Positions 29,152-38,291 are shown, counted from the stretch's first letter. The stretch: 64,000 nucleotides of DNA from Stenotrophomonas nitritireducens (GCF_001431425.1 NZ_LDJG01000003.1:186001-250000); one strand, 5' to 3'. Notes: a model not told the origin generated them from the letters alone. Made by a program: numbers and translations.

Positions 29152-29191
29152 GCAGGAGCGGCTTCGGGCTCCTCCGGGAAGCCGCTTCTGC
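29152..29191. repeat. Degenerate inverted REP copy upstream of queA
   Basis: GCAGGAGCGGCTT (29152-29164) and AAGCCGCTTCTGC (29179-29191) are complementary with one mismatch. The arms share AGGAGCGGCTT with the elements at 55339 and 57116. It lies between queA and the Lrp-family gene on the same strand and could end the latter's transcript. Confidence 0.6.
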
Positions 29192-29206
29192 GGCAACGGG
29201 AGAGGG

Positions 29207-29650
29207 TCAGCGCTCGAATTTGGTCGACAGGATGATGGCGCTGGTGGTGCGTTCGACCCCGTCGACCGCACCGATGGCGTCGGTGACCACGTCCATCTCG
29301 CCGACCCCGCCCACCACCACCATCGCCACCAGGTCGTGCGCGCCGCTGACCGAGTGCAGGCTGCGCACCTCCGGGATGTCGCGCAGCGCCTTGACCACCG
29401 CCGGCATCTTGCGCGGCGACACGGTGATCAGCACGTGCGCGCGCACCTGGCCCTGCTCGTAGTCCTCGTGGGTGCGCACCGTATAGCCGGCGATCACCCC
29501 CTGCTGCTCGAGCCGGTCGATGCGGCTCTGCACGGTGGTGCGCGACAACCCGAGCCGGCGCGCAATCTGCGCGGTGGAGGCGCGCGCGTCCTCGCGCAGT
29601 ACGGAAAGCAGGCGTTCGTCGGCGGGAGAAATCTTCACATCGCGGGCCAT
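29207..29650 (-). CDS. Lrp/AsnC family transcriptional regulator (147 aa)
   Basis: N-terminal helix-turn-helix (residues 5-60, ISPADERLLSVLREDARAST then GLSRTTVQSRIDRLEQQGVI) and C-terminal RAM/AsnC ligand domain with the GAHDLVAMVVVG strand, typical of feast/famine regulators that bind amino acids. It is divergent from an aminotransferase gene. Start 29650 is preferred; longer frames lack similarity. A perfect 17-bp palindrome begins one base upstream of the ATG (29652), which would allow direct autoregulation. No Shine-Dalgarno sequence is visible. The ligand is probably an amino acid handled by the neighbour, by context only. Confidence 0.93.
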   Translation of the reverse strand: MARDVKISPADERLLSVLREDARASTAQIARRLGLSRTTVQSRIDRLEQQGVIAGYTVRTHEDYEQGQVRAHVLITVSPRKMPAVVKALRDIPEVRSLHSVSGAHDLVAMVVVGGVGEMDVVTDAIGAVDGVERTTSAIILSTKFER

Positions 29651-29651
29651 G

Positions 29652-29668
29652 TTCGTCGATTCGACGAA
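29652..29668. promoter_or_regulatory. Perfect 17-bp palindrome, candidate Lrp/AsnC operator
   Basis: TTCGTCGA, a central T, then TCGACGAA. A related half-site TTCGACGGAA follows at about 29681. It occupies the shared upstream region of the Lrp-family gene and the aminotransferase gene and adjoins the regulator's own start codon. Confidence 0.55.
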
Positions 29669-29753
29669 ATTAACCCGATTTTCGACGGAATGACAGCTGC
29701 CATATGACCAGAATCTCCAGATAATGGCTATACAAACCTTTCTGGAGATGAGC

Positions 29754-31250
29754 ATGACCGTACTCGGCCCCCTCGCCGCGCTCCGCGCGCACGCCGGCGC
29801 CCGCCTGACCATGGGGCTGGACGACGCTGCCGTCGAACGCCTGGCCGCTGCCCATCCCGACCTGTCCGGCGCCATCGCGGCGGCGGCCAGCGAATATGCC
29901 CGCATCAAGGGCGAGGTCGCCGACCTGCTGGACCTGGACGAGAAGGACCAGATCGCCGCGATGCAGGCCGGCTTCGTCAATTTCTATGCCGACGACGCGG
30001 TCGTCCCGTACATCGCCCTGGCCGCCTGCGGCCCGTGGGTGGTTTCGCTCAAGGGCGCGGTGCTGTACGACGCCGGCGGCTACGGCATGCTCGGCTTCGG
30101 CCACACGCCGGCCGACGTGCTGGCCGCCGCGGCCAAGCCGCAGGTGATGGCCAACATCATGACCCCGAGCCTGTCCCAGCGCCGCTTCGTGCAGGCGCTG
30201 CGCAGCGAGATCGGCCACACCCGCGGCGGCTGTCCGTTCTCGCACTTCATGTGCCTGAACTCCGGCTCCGAGGCGGTCGGCCTGGCCGCGCGCATCGCCG
30301 ACATCAACGCCAAGTTGCAGACCGATCCGGGCGCCCCGCACGCCGGCGCCACGGTCAAGCGCGTGGTCATCAAGGGCAGCTTCCACGGCCGCACCGACCG
30401 TCCGGCGCTGTATTCGGATTCGACCCGCAAGACCTACGACCGCTTCCTGGCCAGCTACCGCGGCGAGGACAGCGTCATCGCCATCGCCCCTTACGACGAG
30501 GCCGCGCTGCGCAAGGTGTTCGACGACGCCAAGGCCAACAACTGGTTCGTCGAAGCGGTGTTCCTGGAGCCGGTGATGGGCGAAGGCGACCCGGGCCGCG
30601 CGGTTCCGGCCAGCTTCTACAAGCTGGCGCGCGAACTGACCCGCGATCACGGCAGCCTGCTGCTGATCGACTCCATCCAGGCCTCGCTGCGCGCGCACGG
30701 CACCGTGTCCTTCGTCGATTACCCGGGCTATGAAACCCTGGACCCGCCGGACATGGAGACCTACTCCAAGGCCCTGAACGGCGCGCAGTTCCCGCTGTCG
30801 GTGCTGGCCGTGACCGAACATGCCGCCCAGCTGTACCGCAAGGGCGTGTACGGCAACACCATGACCACCAACCCGCGCGCGCTTGACGTGGCCTGCGCCA
30901 CCCTCGCCCGCCTCACCCCGGACGTGCGCCAGAACATCCGCGCACGTGGCGAGCAGGCCGTGCAGAAGCTGGAAGCGCTCAAGGCGAAGCTGGGCGGCCT
31001 GATCACCAAGGTGCAGGGCACCGGCCTGCTGTTCTCCTGCGAGCTGGCCCCGCAGTTCAAGTGCTATGGCGCCAATTCCACCGAGGAATGGCTGCGCATG
31101 CACGGCGTCAACGTGATCCATGGCGGCGAGAATTCGCTGCGCTTCACCCCGCACTTCGGCATGGACGAGGCCGAACTGGACCTGCTGGTGGAGATGGTCG
31201 GCCGCGCGCTGGCCGAAGGCCCGCGCCGCGAGCAGGCCGACGCGGCCTGA
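29754..31250 (+). CDS. Class III-fold PLP-dependent aminotransferase (498 aa), atypical
   Basis: Cytoplasmic fold-type I PLP enzyme. NSGSEAVGLAARIAD marks the phosphate-binding region, D306 (in LLIDSIQAS) should contact the pyridine nitrogen, and K339 (in YSKALNGAQFPL) is the Schiff-base lysine. Usual class III sequences read IDEVQTG and KxLGGGxP; both are altered, and about 130 N-terminal residues precede the core, so the substrate is unclear. Lysine or ornithine-type amino acids are guesses from context with the divergent Lrp-type regulator. Start 29754 has GGAG six nt upstream. A terminator (31281-31303) follows. Confidence 0.9.
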   Translation: MTVLGPLAALRAHAGARLTMGLDDAAVERLAAAHPDLSGAIAAAASEYARIKGEVADLLDLDEKDQIAAMQAGFVNFYADDAVVPYIALAACGPWVVSLKGAVLYDAGGYGMLGFGHTPADVLAAAAKPQVMANIMTPSLSQRRFVQALRSEIGHTRGGCPFSHFMCLNSGSEAVGLAARIADINAKLQTDPGAPHAGATVKRVVIKGSFHGRTDRPALYSDSTRKTYDRFLASYRGEDSVIAIAPYDEAALRKVFDDAKANNWFVEAVFLEPVMGEGDPGRAVPASFYKLARELTRDHGSLLLIDSIQASLRAHGTVSFVDYPGYETLDPPDMETYSKALNGAQFPLSVLAVTEHAAQLYRKGVYGNTMTTNPRALDVACATLARLTPDVRQNIRARGEQAVQKLEALKAKLGGLITKVQGTGLLFSCELAPQFKCYGANSTEEWLRMHGVNVIHGGENSLRFTPHFGMDEAELDLLVEMVGRALAEGPRREQADAA

Positions 31251-31280
31251 TCCGGCGCCGGCTGCAAGGCTGCGAACGGG

Positions 31281-31305
31281 AGAGGCGGCCGGAGGCCGCC
31301 TCTTT
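31281..31305 (+). terminator. Terminator of the aminotransferase gene
   Basis: A perfect 10-bp stem (31281-31290 with 31294-31303), 3-nt loop, followed by TT, lies 30 nt after the stop. Confidence 0.7.
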
Positions 31306-31311
31306 CATGTC

Positions 31312-31570
31312 GGGAAAGCTCCAGCGGGGCGTTGCCCCGCTCTACAAAGGGCGGATCGTCGCGATCTGTAGCGCCGGGCTGTGCCCGGCAGGGCTTTGCC
31401 GGTAGAGCCCCAGCGGGGCGTTGCCCCGCTCTACAAAGGGCGGGTCGTCTCGATCTGTAGCGCCGGGCAACGCCCGGCGAGGCTTTGCCGGTAGAGCCCC
31501 AGCGGGGCGTTGCCCCGCTCTACAAAGGACGGATCGTCGCGATCTGTAGCGCCGGGCAGCGCCCGGCGGG
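31312..31570. repeat. Tandem REP array, three units of 89-bp period
   Basis: Two hairpin types alternate. Type A reads GTAGAGCCCC then GGGGCGTTGCCCCGCTCTAC and occurs at about 31316-31345 (left end worn), 31402-31434 and 31491-31523. Type B reads GTAGCGCCGGGC then GCCCGGC and occurs at 31368-31393, 31457-31482 and 31546-31569. The start-to-start distance of each type is exactly 89 bp, and the linker ACAAAGG with GGATCGTC and GATCT is repeated as well. It lies between the aminotransferase gene and the outer-membrane factor gene, ending 4 bp short of the latter's stop. No gene is present. Confidence 0.9.
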
Positions 31571-31573
31571 GGC

Positions 31574-33004
31574 TCATTGCGCATCGACCACCGCGACCGG
31601 CGGCAACGATGCCGTCGCCTGCCCCCAGCCGCCCAGCGCCTTGTAGACGCCGACCACGCTGACGTTGACCGTGGCCTCGGCGGCGGCCAGCGCGTCGTCG
31701 GCCGCCAGCTGGTTGCGCTGCGCATCCAGCAGCGCGAGGAAATCCTCCGATCCTTCCCGATAGCGGATCCGCGCCAGCGATTCGGCGCGCCGCGCCGCCT
31801 GCGCCTGTTCGGCGACGATCGCCAGCCGCGCCTGCTGCCTGGCATAGCGCGACAGCGCGTTCTCGGCATCCTCCAGCGCCAGCAGCACCGTCTTCTCGTA
31901 TTCCGCCGCCACGCCATCGGCCTGTGCGCGGCTGGCGCGCAGCCGCGCGCGCACGCTGCCGAAGTTGAATGCCGCCCAGCTCAGCGATGGCGTCAGCGAC
32001 CAGGCTTTGTTGGCGCCGTTGACCAGGCCGCCGGCATCGCCACCGAGGAAGCCGACGAAACCGGTCAGCGACAACCGCGGGAACAGGTCGGCCGTGGCTA
32101 CGCCCACCCGCGCGGTCGCTGCGGCAAGGCGGCGCTCGGCGACGCGCACGTCGGCACGCCGGCGCAGCAGTCCGGTGGTATCGCCCAGCGGCAAGGCCTT
32201 GGCGAACGCCGGCACCTCGCGCGGCTGCAGCAGGGCGTCCAGCGTGCCCGGGCGCTGCCCCAGCAGGACCGCAAGCCGGTGCCGCGACTGCGTCTGCGCC
32301 ATCTCCAGCAGCGGGATGTCGGCCTCGATCGCCTTCAGCCGCGCGCGGCTGCTCTGCACGTCCAGTTCGCTGCCCGCGCCCAGTTCCCAGCGGGTCTCGG
32401 TCAGCGCCTGCGTGTCGCGCAGGTTGAGCAGGGTGCGCTCGGCCACGGCAATGCGCTTCTGCGTGCCGCGCAGTTCGAAATAATTGCGCGCGACTTCGGC
32501 GGCCACCAGCACCTGCGCATCGACCAGGTTGGCCCACTCCGCATCCAGATCGGCACGCGCCGCTTCGGCGGCACGGCGCTGGCGGCCGAACAGATCCAGT
32601 TCCCAGCCGGCGTCGAAGCCGAGCTGCCAGGTCTCGCTGGAGACCCGCTCCCCGCCCTGCGCCGGGTCGGGCTGCCTGCGCCGGTCCTGGCTGCCGGCCA
32701 CAGTGACGTGCGGCGCCTGGTCCAGCCGGCTTTCGACGAACACCGCCCGCGCCTGCCGCACCCGCGCCAGCGCCACCTTCAGATCGAGGTTGTCCGACAG
32801 CGCAGCGTGCATCAGCTGCTCCAGCACCGGATCGTCGAACTGCGCCCACCAGCTGGCCACCGGCGATTGTGCGCTGTACACCGGCGCGGCCACGCCCTGC
32901 AGCGCGACGGGCCCCGGCGCCGGCGCCCTGTAATCCGGGCCGACGGTGACGCAGCCGGCCAGCAGCAGGCCGGAAAGTACAGCGGCCAGCGCATGCCTCA
33001 CCAT
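31574..33004 (-). CDS. RND efflux outer-membrane factor, NodT/OprM-type lipoprotein (476 aa)
   Basis: Outer-membrane channel of a tripartite pump. A lipobox (LLLAG then C18) follows a short signal. Two TolC-like repeats can be traced (WWAQFDDPVLEQLMHAAL and DLKVALARVRQARA at the start; PSLSWAAFNFGSVRARLRAS and YREGSEDFLALLDAQR in the second half). Length is normal for NodT-type proteins. It overlaps the upstream SDR gene by 7 bp and is the last gene of the adaptor-permease-SDR-OMF operon. The position matches SmeX of Stenotrophomonas maltophilia. Confidence 0.93.
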   Translation of the reverse strand: MVRHALAAVLSGLLLAGCVTVGPDYRAPAPGPVALQGVAAPVYSAQSPVASWWAQFDDPVLEQLMHAALSDNLDLKVALARVRQARAVFVESRLDQAPHVTVAGSQDRRRQPDPAQGGERVSSETWQLGFDAGWELDLFGRQRRAAEAARADLDAEWANLVDAQVLVAAEVARNYFELRGTQKRIAVAERTLLNLRDTQALTETRWELGAGSELDVQSSRARLKAIEADIPLLEMAQTQSRHRLAVLLGQRPGTLDALLQPREVPAFAKALPLGDTTGLLRRRADVRVAERRLAAATARVGVATADLFPRLSLTGFVGFLGGDAGGLVNGANKAWSLTPSLSWAAFNFGSVRARLRASRAQADGVAAEYEKTVLLALEDAENALSRYARQQARLAIVAEQAQAARRAESLARIRYREGSEDFLALLDAQRNQLAADDALAAAEATVNVSVVGVYKALGGWGQATASLPPVAVVDAQ

Positions 33005-33732
33005 GGCACCACCTCGCCAAGGTGGGTGAAGCTGCCGCTGGGACCATCGCCGTCGAGCAGCGCCATGCGCACGCTGCCGCTCGCGCCGGTGGCGACGTCC
33101 AGTCCGCCATGTTCGTTCATGTCCGTCCTCACCGAGCCTGGATCCACCGCGTTGACCTTGATCGGCGTGTCGCGCAGTTCGTGCGCCAGGTGCACCGTCC
33201 AGGCGTTGAGCGCGGTCTTGGACGCGTCGTAGGCCGGAAACTTGAAGTCGTGGAACTCGAACCCGGGGTCGCTGTGCAGCGACAGCGATGCCAGCGCGCT
33301 GGACAGGTTGACGATGCGCGCCGCCGCGGACCGGCGCAGCAGCGGCAGGAAGGCCCGCGTCGTCGCCACGACCCCGAACAGGTTGGTGTCGAAGGTTTCG
33401 CGCCAGGTTTCCAGCGACTGCGCCGACGGCGTGGCCGCCAGGTCATCGCGGAAGATGCCGGCATTGTTGACCAGGATGTCCAGCCGGCCATGACGCTGCT
33501 CGACCTCGCGTACGGCAGCGGCGATGCTGGCCGCGTCGGTCACGTCCAGTTGCAGCGCCTCCACCGGCAGGCCCTCGGCCTGCAGCTTCAGCGCCCGCTC
33601 GACCGCCGTCCCGCGGCTGCGCCCGGCCAGCAGCGTATGCACGCCGGCGCCGGCCAGCTGGCGCACGGTCTCGGCGCCGATGCCACGGGTGGCGCCGGTG
33701 ACCAGCGCGATCTTGTTCTGATGGGTATTCAT
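32998..33732 (-). CDS. Short-chain dehydrogenase/reductase within the RND operon (244 aa)
   Basis: Cytoplasmic classical SDR. TGATRGIG (12-19) binds the dinucleotide, NNAG is at 89-92, the catalytic serine lies in VNLSSALAS, and the Tyr-Lys pair is Y168 and K172 (YDASK). Length is usual. It lies between the permease and outer-membrane genes of the efflux operon and overlaps the latter by 7 bp, so it is an integral part of the unit. The counterpart in S. maltophilia smeU1VWU2X is SmeU2. Substrates are unknown; a role in reducing toxic quinones or carbonyls is an inference. Start 33732 (MNTHQNKIAL) has a weak ribosome-binding site. Confidence 0.93.
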   Translation of the reverse strand: MNTHQNKIALVTGATRGIGAETVRQLAGAGVHTLLAGRSRGTAVERALKLQAEGLPVEALQLDVTDAASIAAAVREVEQRHGRLDILVNNAGIFRDDLAATPSAQSLETWRETFDTNLFGVVATTRAFLPLLRRSAAARIVNLSSALASLSLHSDPGFEFHDFKFPAYDASKTALNAWTVHLAHELRDTPIKVNAVDPGSVRTDMNEHGGLDVATGASGSVRMALLDGDGPSGSFTHLGEVVPW

Positions 33733-33796
33733 GGGTTCATGCCTTGGAGAGGGGAAAGCCGACACCGGCGGGAACCGGCATCGGCGCAGTTCCATG

Positions 33797-36700
33797 TCAG
33801 TGGTGAAGGGTCGGCTCGCCGTGCTGCACCAGCTGGCCACCACCGTTGCGGGTGACGAACTTGCGCAGGGCCACGTAGAACACCGGGGTCAGGAACAGGC
33901 CGAACAGGGTCACGCCGAGCATGCCGGCGAACACGGTGATGCCGGTGACCGAGCGCACCTCCGCGCCTGCACCATGGGACAGCACCAGCGGCACGGTGCC
34001 GGCGATGAAGGCGATGGAGGTCATCACGATCGGGCGCAGCCGCAGGCGGCAGGCTTCCAGCGCGGCTGCGACGATGCCCTTGCCGCCCATTTCCAGTTCG
34101 CGGGCGAACTCGACGATCAGGATCGCGTTCTTGCACGCCAGGCCCATCAGCACCACCAGGCCGACCTGCACGAACACGTTATTGTCGCCGCCGGTCAGCC
34201 ACACGCCGAACAGCGCCGACAGCAGGGTCATCGGCACGATCAGGATCACCGCCAGCGGCAGCGACCAGCTTTCATACAGCGCCGCCAGCACCAGGAAGGC
34301 CAGCAGGATCGCCACCGGGAACACGATGAAGGCAGCCTTGCCCTGGGTGGCCTGCTGGTAGCTCAGGTCGGTCCATTCGGTGGTCATGCCCACCGGCAGC
34401 ACCTTGCCGGCGATTTCGGTCAGCTTGTTCATCGCCTCGGCCGAGGACATCACGCGCGGGTCGGCTTCGCCGGCCAGGTCGGCGGCGGGGTAACCGTTGA
34501 AGCGCAGCACCGGATCCGGGCCGAAGGTCTGCTTGATCGTCACCATCGAGCCGATCGGCACCATCTCGCCACGGTCGTTGCGGGTGCGCAGCTTGGCGAT
34601 GTCCTCGACGCTCTCGCGGAACGGACCGTCGGCCTGGGCGATCACCTGCCAGGTGCGGCCGAACTGGTTGAAGTCGTTGACGTAAGCCGAACCCAGGTAG
34701 GTCTGCAGGGTGTCGAACAGTTCGGTCAGCTGCACGCCCTGCGCCTTGGCCTTGACCCGGTCCACCTCTGCATCCAGCTGCGGCACGTTGGCCTGGTAGC
34801 TGCTGATCGGGAAGGCCATACCCGGGGTCTGCGCGACCGCGCCCTGCATCGCCTGCACCGCGTTCTGCAGCGCGCCGTAACCCAGGTTTCCACGGTCCTC
34901 GATGAACATCTGGTAGCCGTTGCCATTGCCCAGGCCGAGGATCGGCGGCGGCATCATCGCGAACGCAAAGCCTTCCTGCAGGCCGGCGATCTTCTGGTTG
35001 ATCTCGGCGTTGATCTGCGCGGCGGTGCGGCCATGGCGCTCGTTGAACGGCTTGAGCGGAATGAACGCCACGCCGGTGTTGGGCGTGTTGGTGAACTGCA
35101 GCGCGTTCAGGCCGGGGAACGAGATGGTGTGCGCGACGCCATCGGTCTCCTGGGCGATCTTCGCCACCTTGCGCAACATTTCATCGGTACGCGCGATCGA
35201 CGAACCTTCCGGCAGCTTGACGCCGGCGATCAGGTACAGCTTGTCCTGGGTGGGGATGAAGCCCGGCGGCACCAGCTTGAAGATCACCCCGGTACCGACC
35301 AGCAGCACCGCATAGACCAGGAACACCGCGCCGCGGCGGCCGAGGATGCGCGCCACGCCGCGCTCGTACTTCTCCGAGCTGGACCTGAAGAAGCGGTTGA
35401 ACGGACGGAACACCCAGCCGAACAGGCGGTCGATGATGCGCGTGGGCGCATCCTTGGCAGCGTCATGCGGCTTCAGCAGGCGTGCGGCCAGGGCCGGCGA
35501 CAGGGTCAGCGAATTGATCGCCGAGATCACCGTGGAGATGGCGATGGTCACCGCGAACTGCTTGTAGAACTGGCCGGTGACGCCGGACAGGAAGGCCATC
35601 GGCACGAACACCGCGCACAGCACCAGGGCGATGGCGATGATCGGCCCGGACACTTCCTTCATCGCCTGGTGCGCGGCCGCGGTCGGCGACAACCCTTCTT
35701 CGATGTTGCGCTCGACGTTCTCCACCACCACGATCGCATCGTCGACCACGATGCCGATCGCCAGCACCAGGCCGAACAGGCTCAGGGTGTTGATCGAGAA
35801 GCCCAGCAGGTACAGCGCGGCGAAGGTACCCACCACCGATACCGGCACCGCGATCAGCGGGATGATCGAGGCGCGCCAGGTCTGCAGGAACAGGATCACC
35901 ACCAGCACCACCAGCGCGATGGCCTCCAGCAAGGTCGACACCACCGCCTTGATCGAGTCGCGCACGAAGATGGTGGTGTCGTACACCGCCTCGTACTTCA
36001 CGTCGGCCGGGAAGGCCTTCTGCATTTCATCCATCGTGCCGATGACCGCATCGCGGATCTCCAGCGCGTTGGCGCCGGGCGCCTGGAAGATGCCGATGCC
36101 CACCGCGTTCTTGCCGTCCAGCTGCGAGCGCAGGGTGTAGTCGCCGGCGCCCAGCTCCAGGCGGGCGACGTCGGACAGGCGCACGATCTCGCCATCGGCG
36201 CCGCTCTTGAGCACGATGTCGCCGAACTCCTGTTCGCTCTTCAGCCGGCCCTGGGCGTTGATCAGGGTCAGGAACCGGCTGTCGGGCAGCGGTTCGGCGC
36301 CGAGCTGGCCGGCGGAGACCTGCACGTTCTGCTCGCGCATGGCGCGCACCACGTCGCTGGCGGTCAGGCCGCGCGAGGCGACTTTGTCCGGGTCCAGCCA
36401 GGCGCGCATGGCGTAGTCGCCGCCGCCGAAGATCTGCGCGTCGCCCACGCCGGGGATGCGCGCCAGCGCGTCCTTGACGTGCAGGCGCGCGTAGTTGCGC
36501 AGGTACAGGGTGTCGTACTTGCCGCCCGGCGAGGTCAGGTGCACCACCATCAGGAAGGTCGGCGACTGCTTCTGCGTGGTCACGCCCTGCCGGCGCACGT
36601 CCTCGGGCAGGCGCGCCTGCGCCTGCGCCACGCGGTTCTGCACCTTCACCGCCGCCGCATCCGGATCGGTGCCGGGGCGGAAGGTGACGGTCATCTGCAG

Positions 36701-36967
36701 CACGCCGTCGGAGCCGGCCACCGATTTGAGGTACATCATGCCTTCGACGCCGTTGATCGCCTCTTCCAGCGGCGTGGCGACGGTCTCGGCGATGACCTTG
36801 GGGTTGGCGCCCGGATACACGGTACGCACCACCACCGACGGCGGCACCACCTCCGGGTATTCGCCGATGGGCAGGATCGGGATCGAGATCAGGCCGGCGG
36901 CGAAGATCACGATCGACAGCACCGCCGCGAAGATCGGCCTGTCGATGAAGAAACGGGAAAAATCCAT
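33797..36967 (-). CDS. RND multidrug efflux permease, HAE1 family (1056 aa)
   Basis: Inner-membrane proton/drug antiporter trimer. Twelve helices and two large periplasmic loops follow the AcrB plan: the first helix in MDFSRFFIDRPIFA, the DD proton-relay pair in GIVVDDAIVVVENVERN (TM4), and the second-half GLACKNAILIVEFAREL (TM10) with the lysine. The length matches MexF/SmeW-type transporters. It is preceded by the adaptor gene by 110 bp and followed by the SDR gene after 64 bp. Start 36967 fits the family. Substrates by analogy with SmeVWX are quinolones, chloramphenicol and redox-active compounds. Confidence 0.96.
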   Translation of the reverse strand: MDFSRFFIDRPIFAAVLSIVIFAAGLISIPILPIGEYPEVVPPSVVVRTVYPGANPKVIAETVATPLEEAINGVEGMMYLKSVAGSDGVLQMTVTFRPGTDPDAAAVKVQNRVAQAQARLPEDVRRQGVTTQKQSPTFLMVVHLTSPGGKYDTLYLRNYARLHVKDALARIPGVGDAQIFGGGDYAMRAWLDPDKVASRGLTASDVVRAMREQNVQVSAGQLGAEPLPDSRFLTLINAQGRLKSEQEFGDIVLKSGADGEIVRLSDVARLELGAGDYTLRSQLDGKNAVGIGIFQAPGANALEIRDAVIGTMDEMQKAFPADVKYEAVYDTTIFVRDSIKAVVSTLLEAIALVVLVVILFLQTWRASIIPLIAVPVSVVGTFAALYLLGFSINTLSLFGLVLAIGIVVDDAIVVVENVERNIEEGLSPTAAAHQAMKEVSGPIIAIALVLCAVFVPMAFLSGVTGQFYKQFAVTIAISTVISAINSLTLSPALAARLLKPHDAAKDAPTRIIDRLFGWVFRPFNRFFRSSSEKYERGVARILGRRGAVFLVYAVLLVGTGVIFKLVPPGFIPTQDKLYLIAGVKLPEGSSIARTDEMLRKVAKIAQETDGVAHTISFPGLNALQFTNTPNTGVAFIPLKPFNERHGRTAAQINAEINQKIAGLQEGFAFAMMPPPILGLGNGNGYQMFIEDRGNLGYGALQNAVQAMQGAVAQTPGMAFPISSYQANVPQLDAEVDRVKAKAQGVQLTELFDTLQTYLGSAYVNDFNQFGRTWQVIAQADGPFRESVEDIAKLRTRNDRGEMVPIGSMVTIKQTFGPDPVLRFNGYPAADLAGEADPRVMSSAEAMNKLTEIAGKVLPVGMTTEWTDLSYQQATQGKAAFIVFPVAILLAFLVLAALYESWSLPLAVILIVPMTLLSALFGVWLTGGDNNVFVQVGLVVLMGLACKNAILIVEFARELEMGGKGIVAAALEACRLRLRPIVMTSIAFIAGTVPLVLSHGAGAEVRSVTGITVFAGMLGVTLFGLFLTPVFYVALRKFVTRNGGGQLVQHGEPTLHH

Positions 36968-37076
36968 CAGGGAAGTCCTTGGAATGGCCGGCGCCGGCAT
37001 GCAGCCGCCCTGCCCTCGTCCATGCGGGCGAAGGCAACGCGACCGGCCGGAGGCCGGCTTCAGGCGGAAACGTGGC

Positions 37077-38291
37077 TCAGTTCAACGCGGTGGCATCGCG
37101 GCCGGCGCCGGCGGGCGGCGTGCGTTGCATCGCCACCGCCCTGGCCTGCACCGGCATGCCCGGCATGAACACCTTCTGCACGCCGTCGACGATCACCTTG
37201 TCGCCCGGCGCCAGCCCGGCCTCGACGATGCGCAGGCCCTCGGCGCTGCGGCCCAGGCCGACGTCGCGGCGCTGCGCCTTGCCGTCCTTGTCGACCACGT
37301 AGACGTACTTGCGGTCCTGGTCGGTCAACACCGCCCTGTCGTCGATCAGCAGGGCGTCGAACTCGCCGCTGCCGAGCAGGCGTACGCGCGCGAACAGGCC
37401 CGGCGTGAACTGGCGGTCGCGGTTGTCCAGCAGCGCGCGCACGCGGATGGTGCCGGTGCTGCGCGCGACCTGGTTGTCGAGGAAATCGACCCTGCCTTCG
37501 TGCGGAAAGCCTTCCTCGCCGCTCAATGCCACCTTCACCGGCAGCGCCTCGTCGCGCTCGCTCGGGCGCTCGCCGGTGCGCGCCATCCGCGCATAGCGCA
37601 GGAAGGTGCCTTCGTCGGCGTCGAAGTACACGTGCACCGTGTCCAGCGACACCAGCGTGGTCAGCACGCTGGCGCTGTCGCCGCCGGTGACCAGGTTGCC
37701 GGCGGTGACCATCGCGCGGCCGGCGCGGCCATCGATGGGCGCGCGTACCCGGGTGAATTCCAGATTGAGGCGGGCCGCATCCAGTGCGGCCTGCGCCGCC
37801 TGCACCGCCGCACCGGACTGCTCGGCGGCGGCGCGGCGCTGCTCGGCGGTCTCGGCGGCGATGGCCTGCTGCTCGGCCAGGCGGCGCGCACGCTCGGATT
37901 CGCTGTGCGCCAACGCGGCCTGGGTACGGGCGCGCGCCAGTTCGGCACGGGCGCGGTCGTATTCGGCCTGGTAGCTGCGCGCGTCGATGGTGAACAGGAC
38001 GTCGCCCTTCTTCACTTCCTGGCCTTCGACATAGTTGACCTTGTCGATGTAGCCGGACACGCGCGGGCGCAGTTCCACGCTCTGTACTGCTTCGACGCGG
38101 CCGCTGAACTCGTCCCACTGGCTGACCTGCCTGACCAGCACCGGCGCGGCACTGACTTCCGGTGCCGGCGGCGCCACGGCCTCCTGCGCATGGCCGCCGC
38201 TGCACGCGGCGAGGATGGCGATGGCCAGCGCCGACATGCCCGCCAGGGCAAGGCGTCGCGCGGTTCGGGAGGGGTTGGAGATACCGTTCAT
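37077..38291 (-). CDS. RND efflux periplasmic adaptor lipoprotein (404 aa)
   Basis: Membrane-fusion protein linking permease and outer-membrane channel. A signal with lipobox (ILAA then Cys) is followed by a barrel-sandwich half (RPRVSGYIDKVNYVEGQEVKKGD), a long alpha-helical hairpin rich in Ala/Arg/Glu (about 90-180), the second half motif FTRVRAPIDGRAGRAMV, and the beta-barrel/membrane-proximal domain. It starts the operon. In-frame ATGs at 38300 and 38291 both lack a purine-rich ribosome-binding site; 38291 is used here. A 12-bp hairpin lies 85 bp upstream in the leader. The position matches SmeV. Confidence 0.94.
   Translation of the reverse strand: MNGISNPSRTARRLALAGMSALAIAILAACSGGHAQEAVAPPAPEVSAAPVLVRQVSQWDEFSGRVEAVQSVELRPRVSGYIDKVNYVEGQEVKKGDVLFTIDARSYQAEYDRARAELARARTQAALAHSESERARRLAEQQAIAAETAEQRRAAAEQSGAAVQAAQAALDAARLNLEFTRVRAPIDGRAGRAMVTAGNLVTGGDSASVLTTLVSLDTVHVYFDADEGTFLRYARMARTGERPSERDEALPVKVALSGEEGFPHEGRVDFLDNQVARSTGTIRVRALLDNRDRQFTPGLFARVRLLGSGEFDALLIDDRAVLTDQDRKYVYVVDKDGKAQRRDVGLGRSAEGLRIVEAGLAPGDKVIVDGVQKVFMPGMPVQARAVAMQRTPPAGAGRDATALN

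Noticed and set aside
31312-31570. CRISPR array
   Set aside because: The repeats are palindromic REP units of two types with conserved linkers rather than unique spacers, and no cas gene is near.
33731-37168. A 1145-codon open frame on the plus strand opposite the RND permease
   Set aside because: It is rich in His, Gln, Arg and Asp, has no domain, and is fully antisense to a well conserved gene; GC3 bias makes such frames common.
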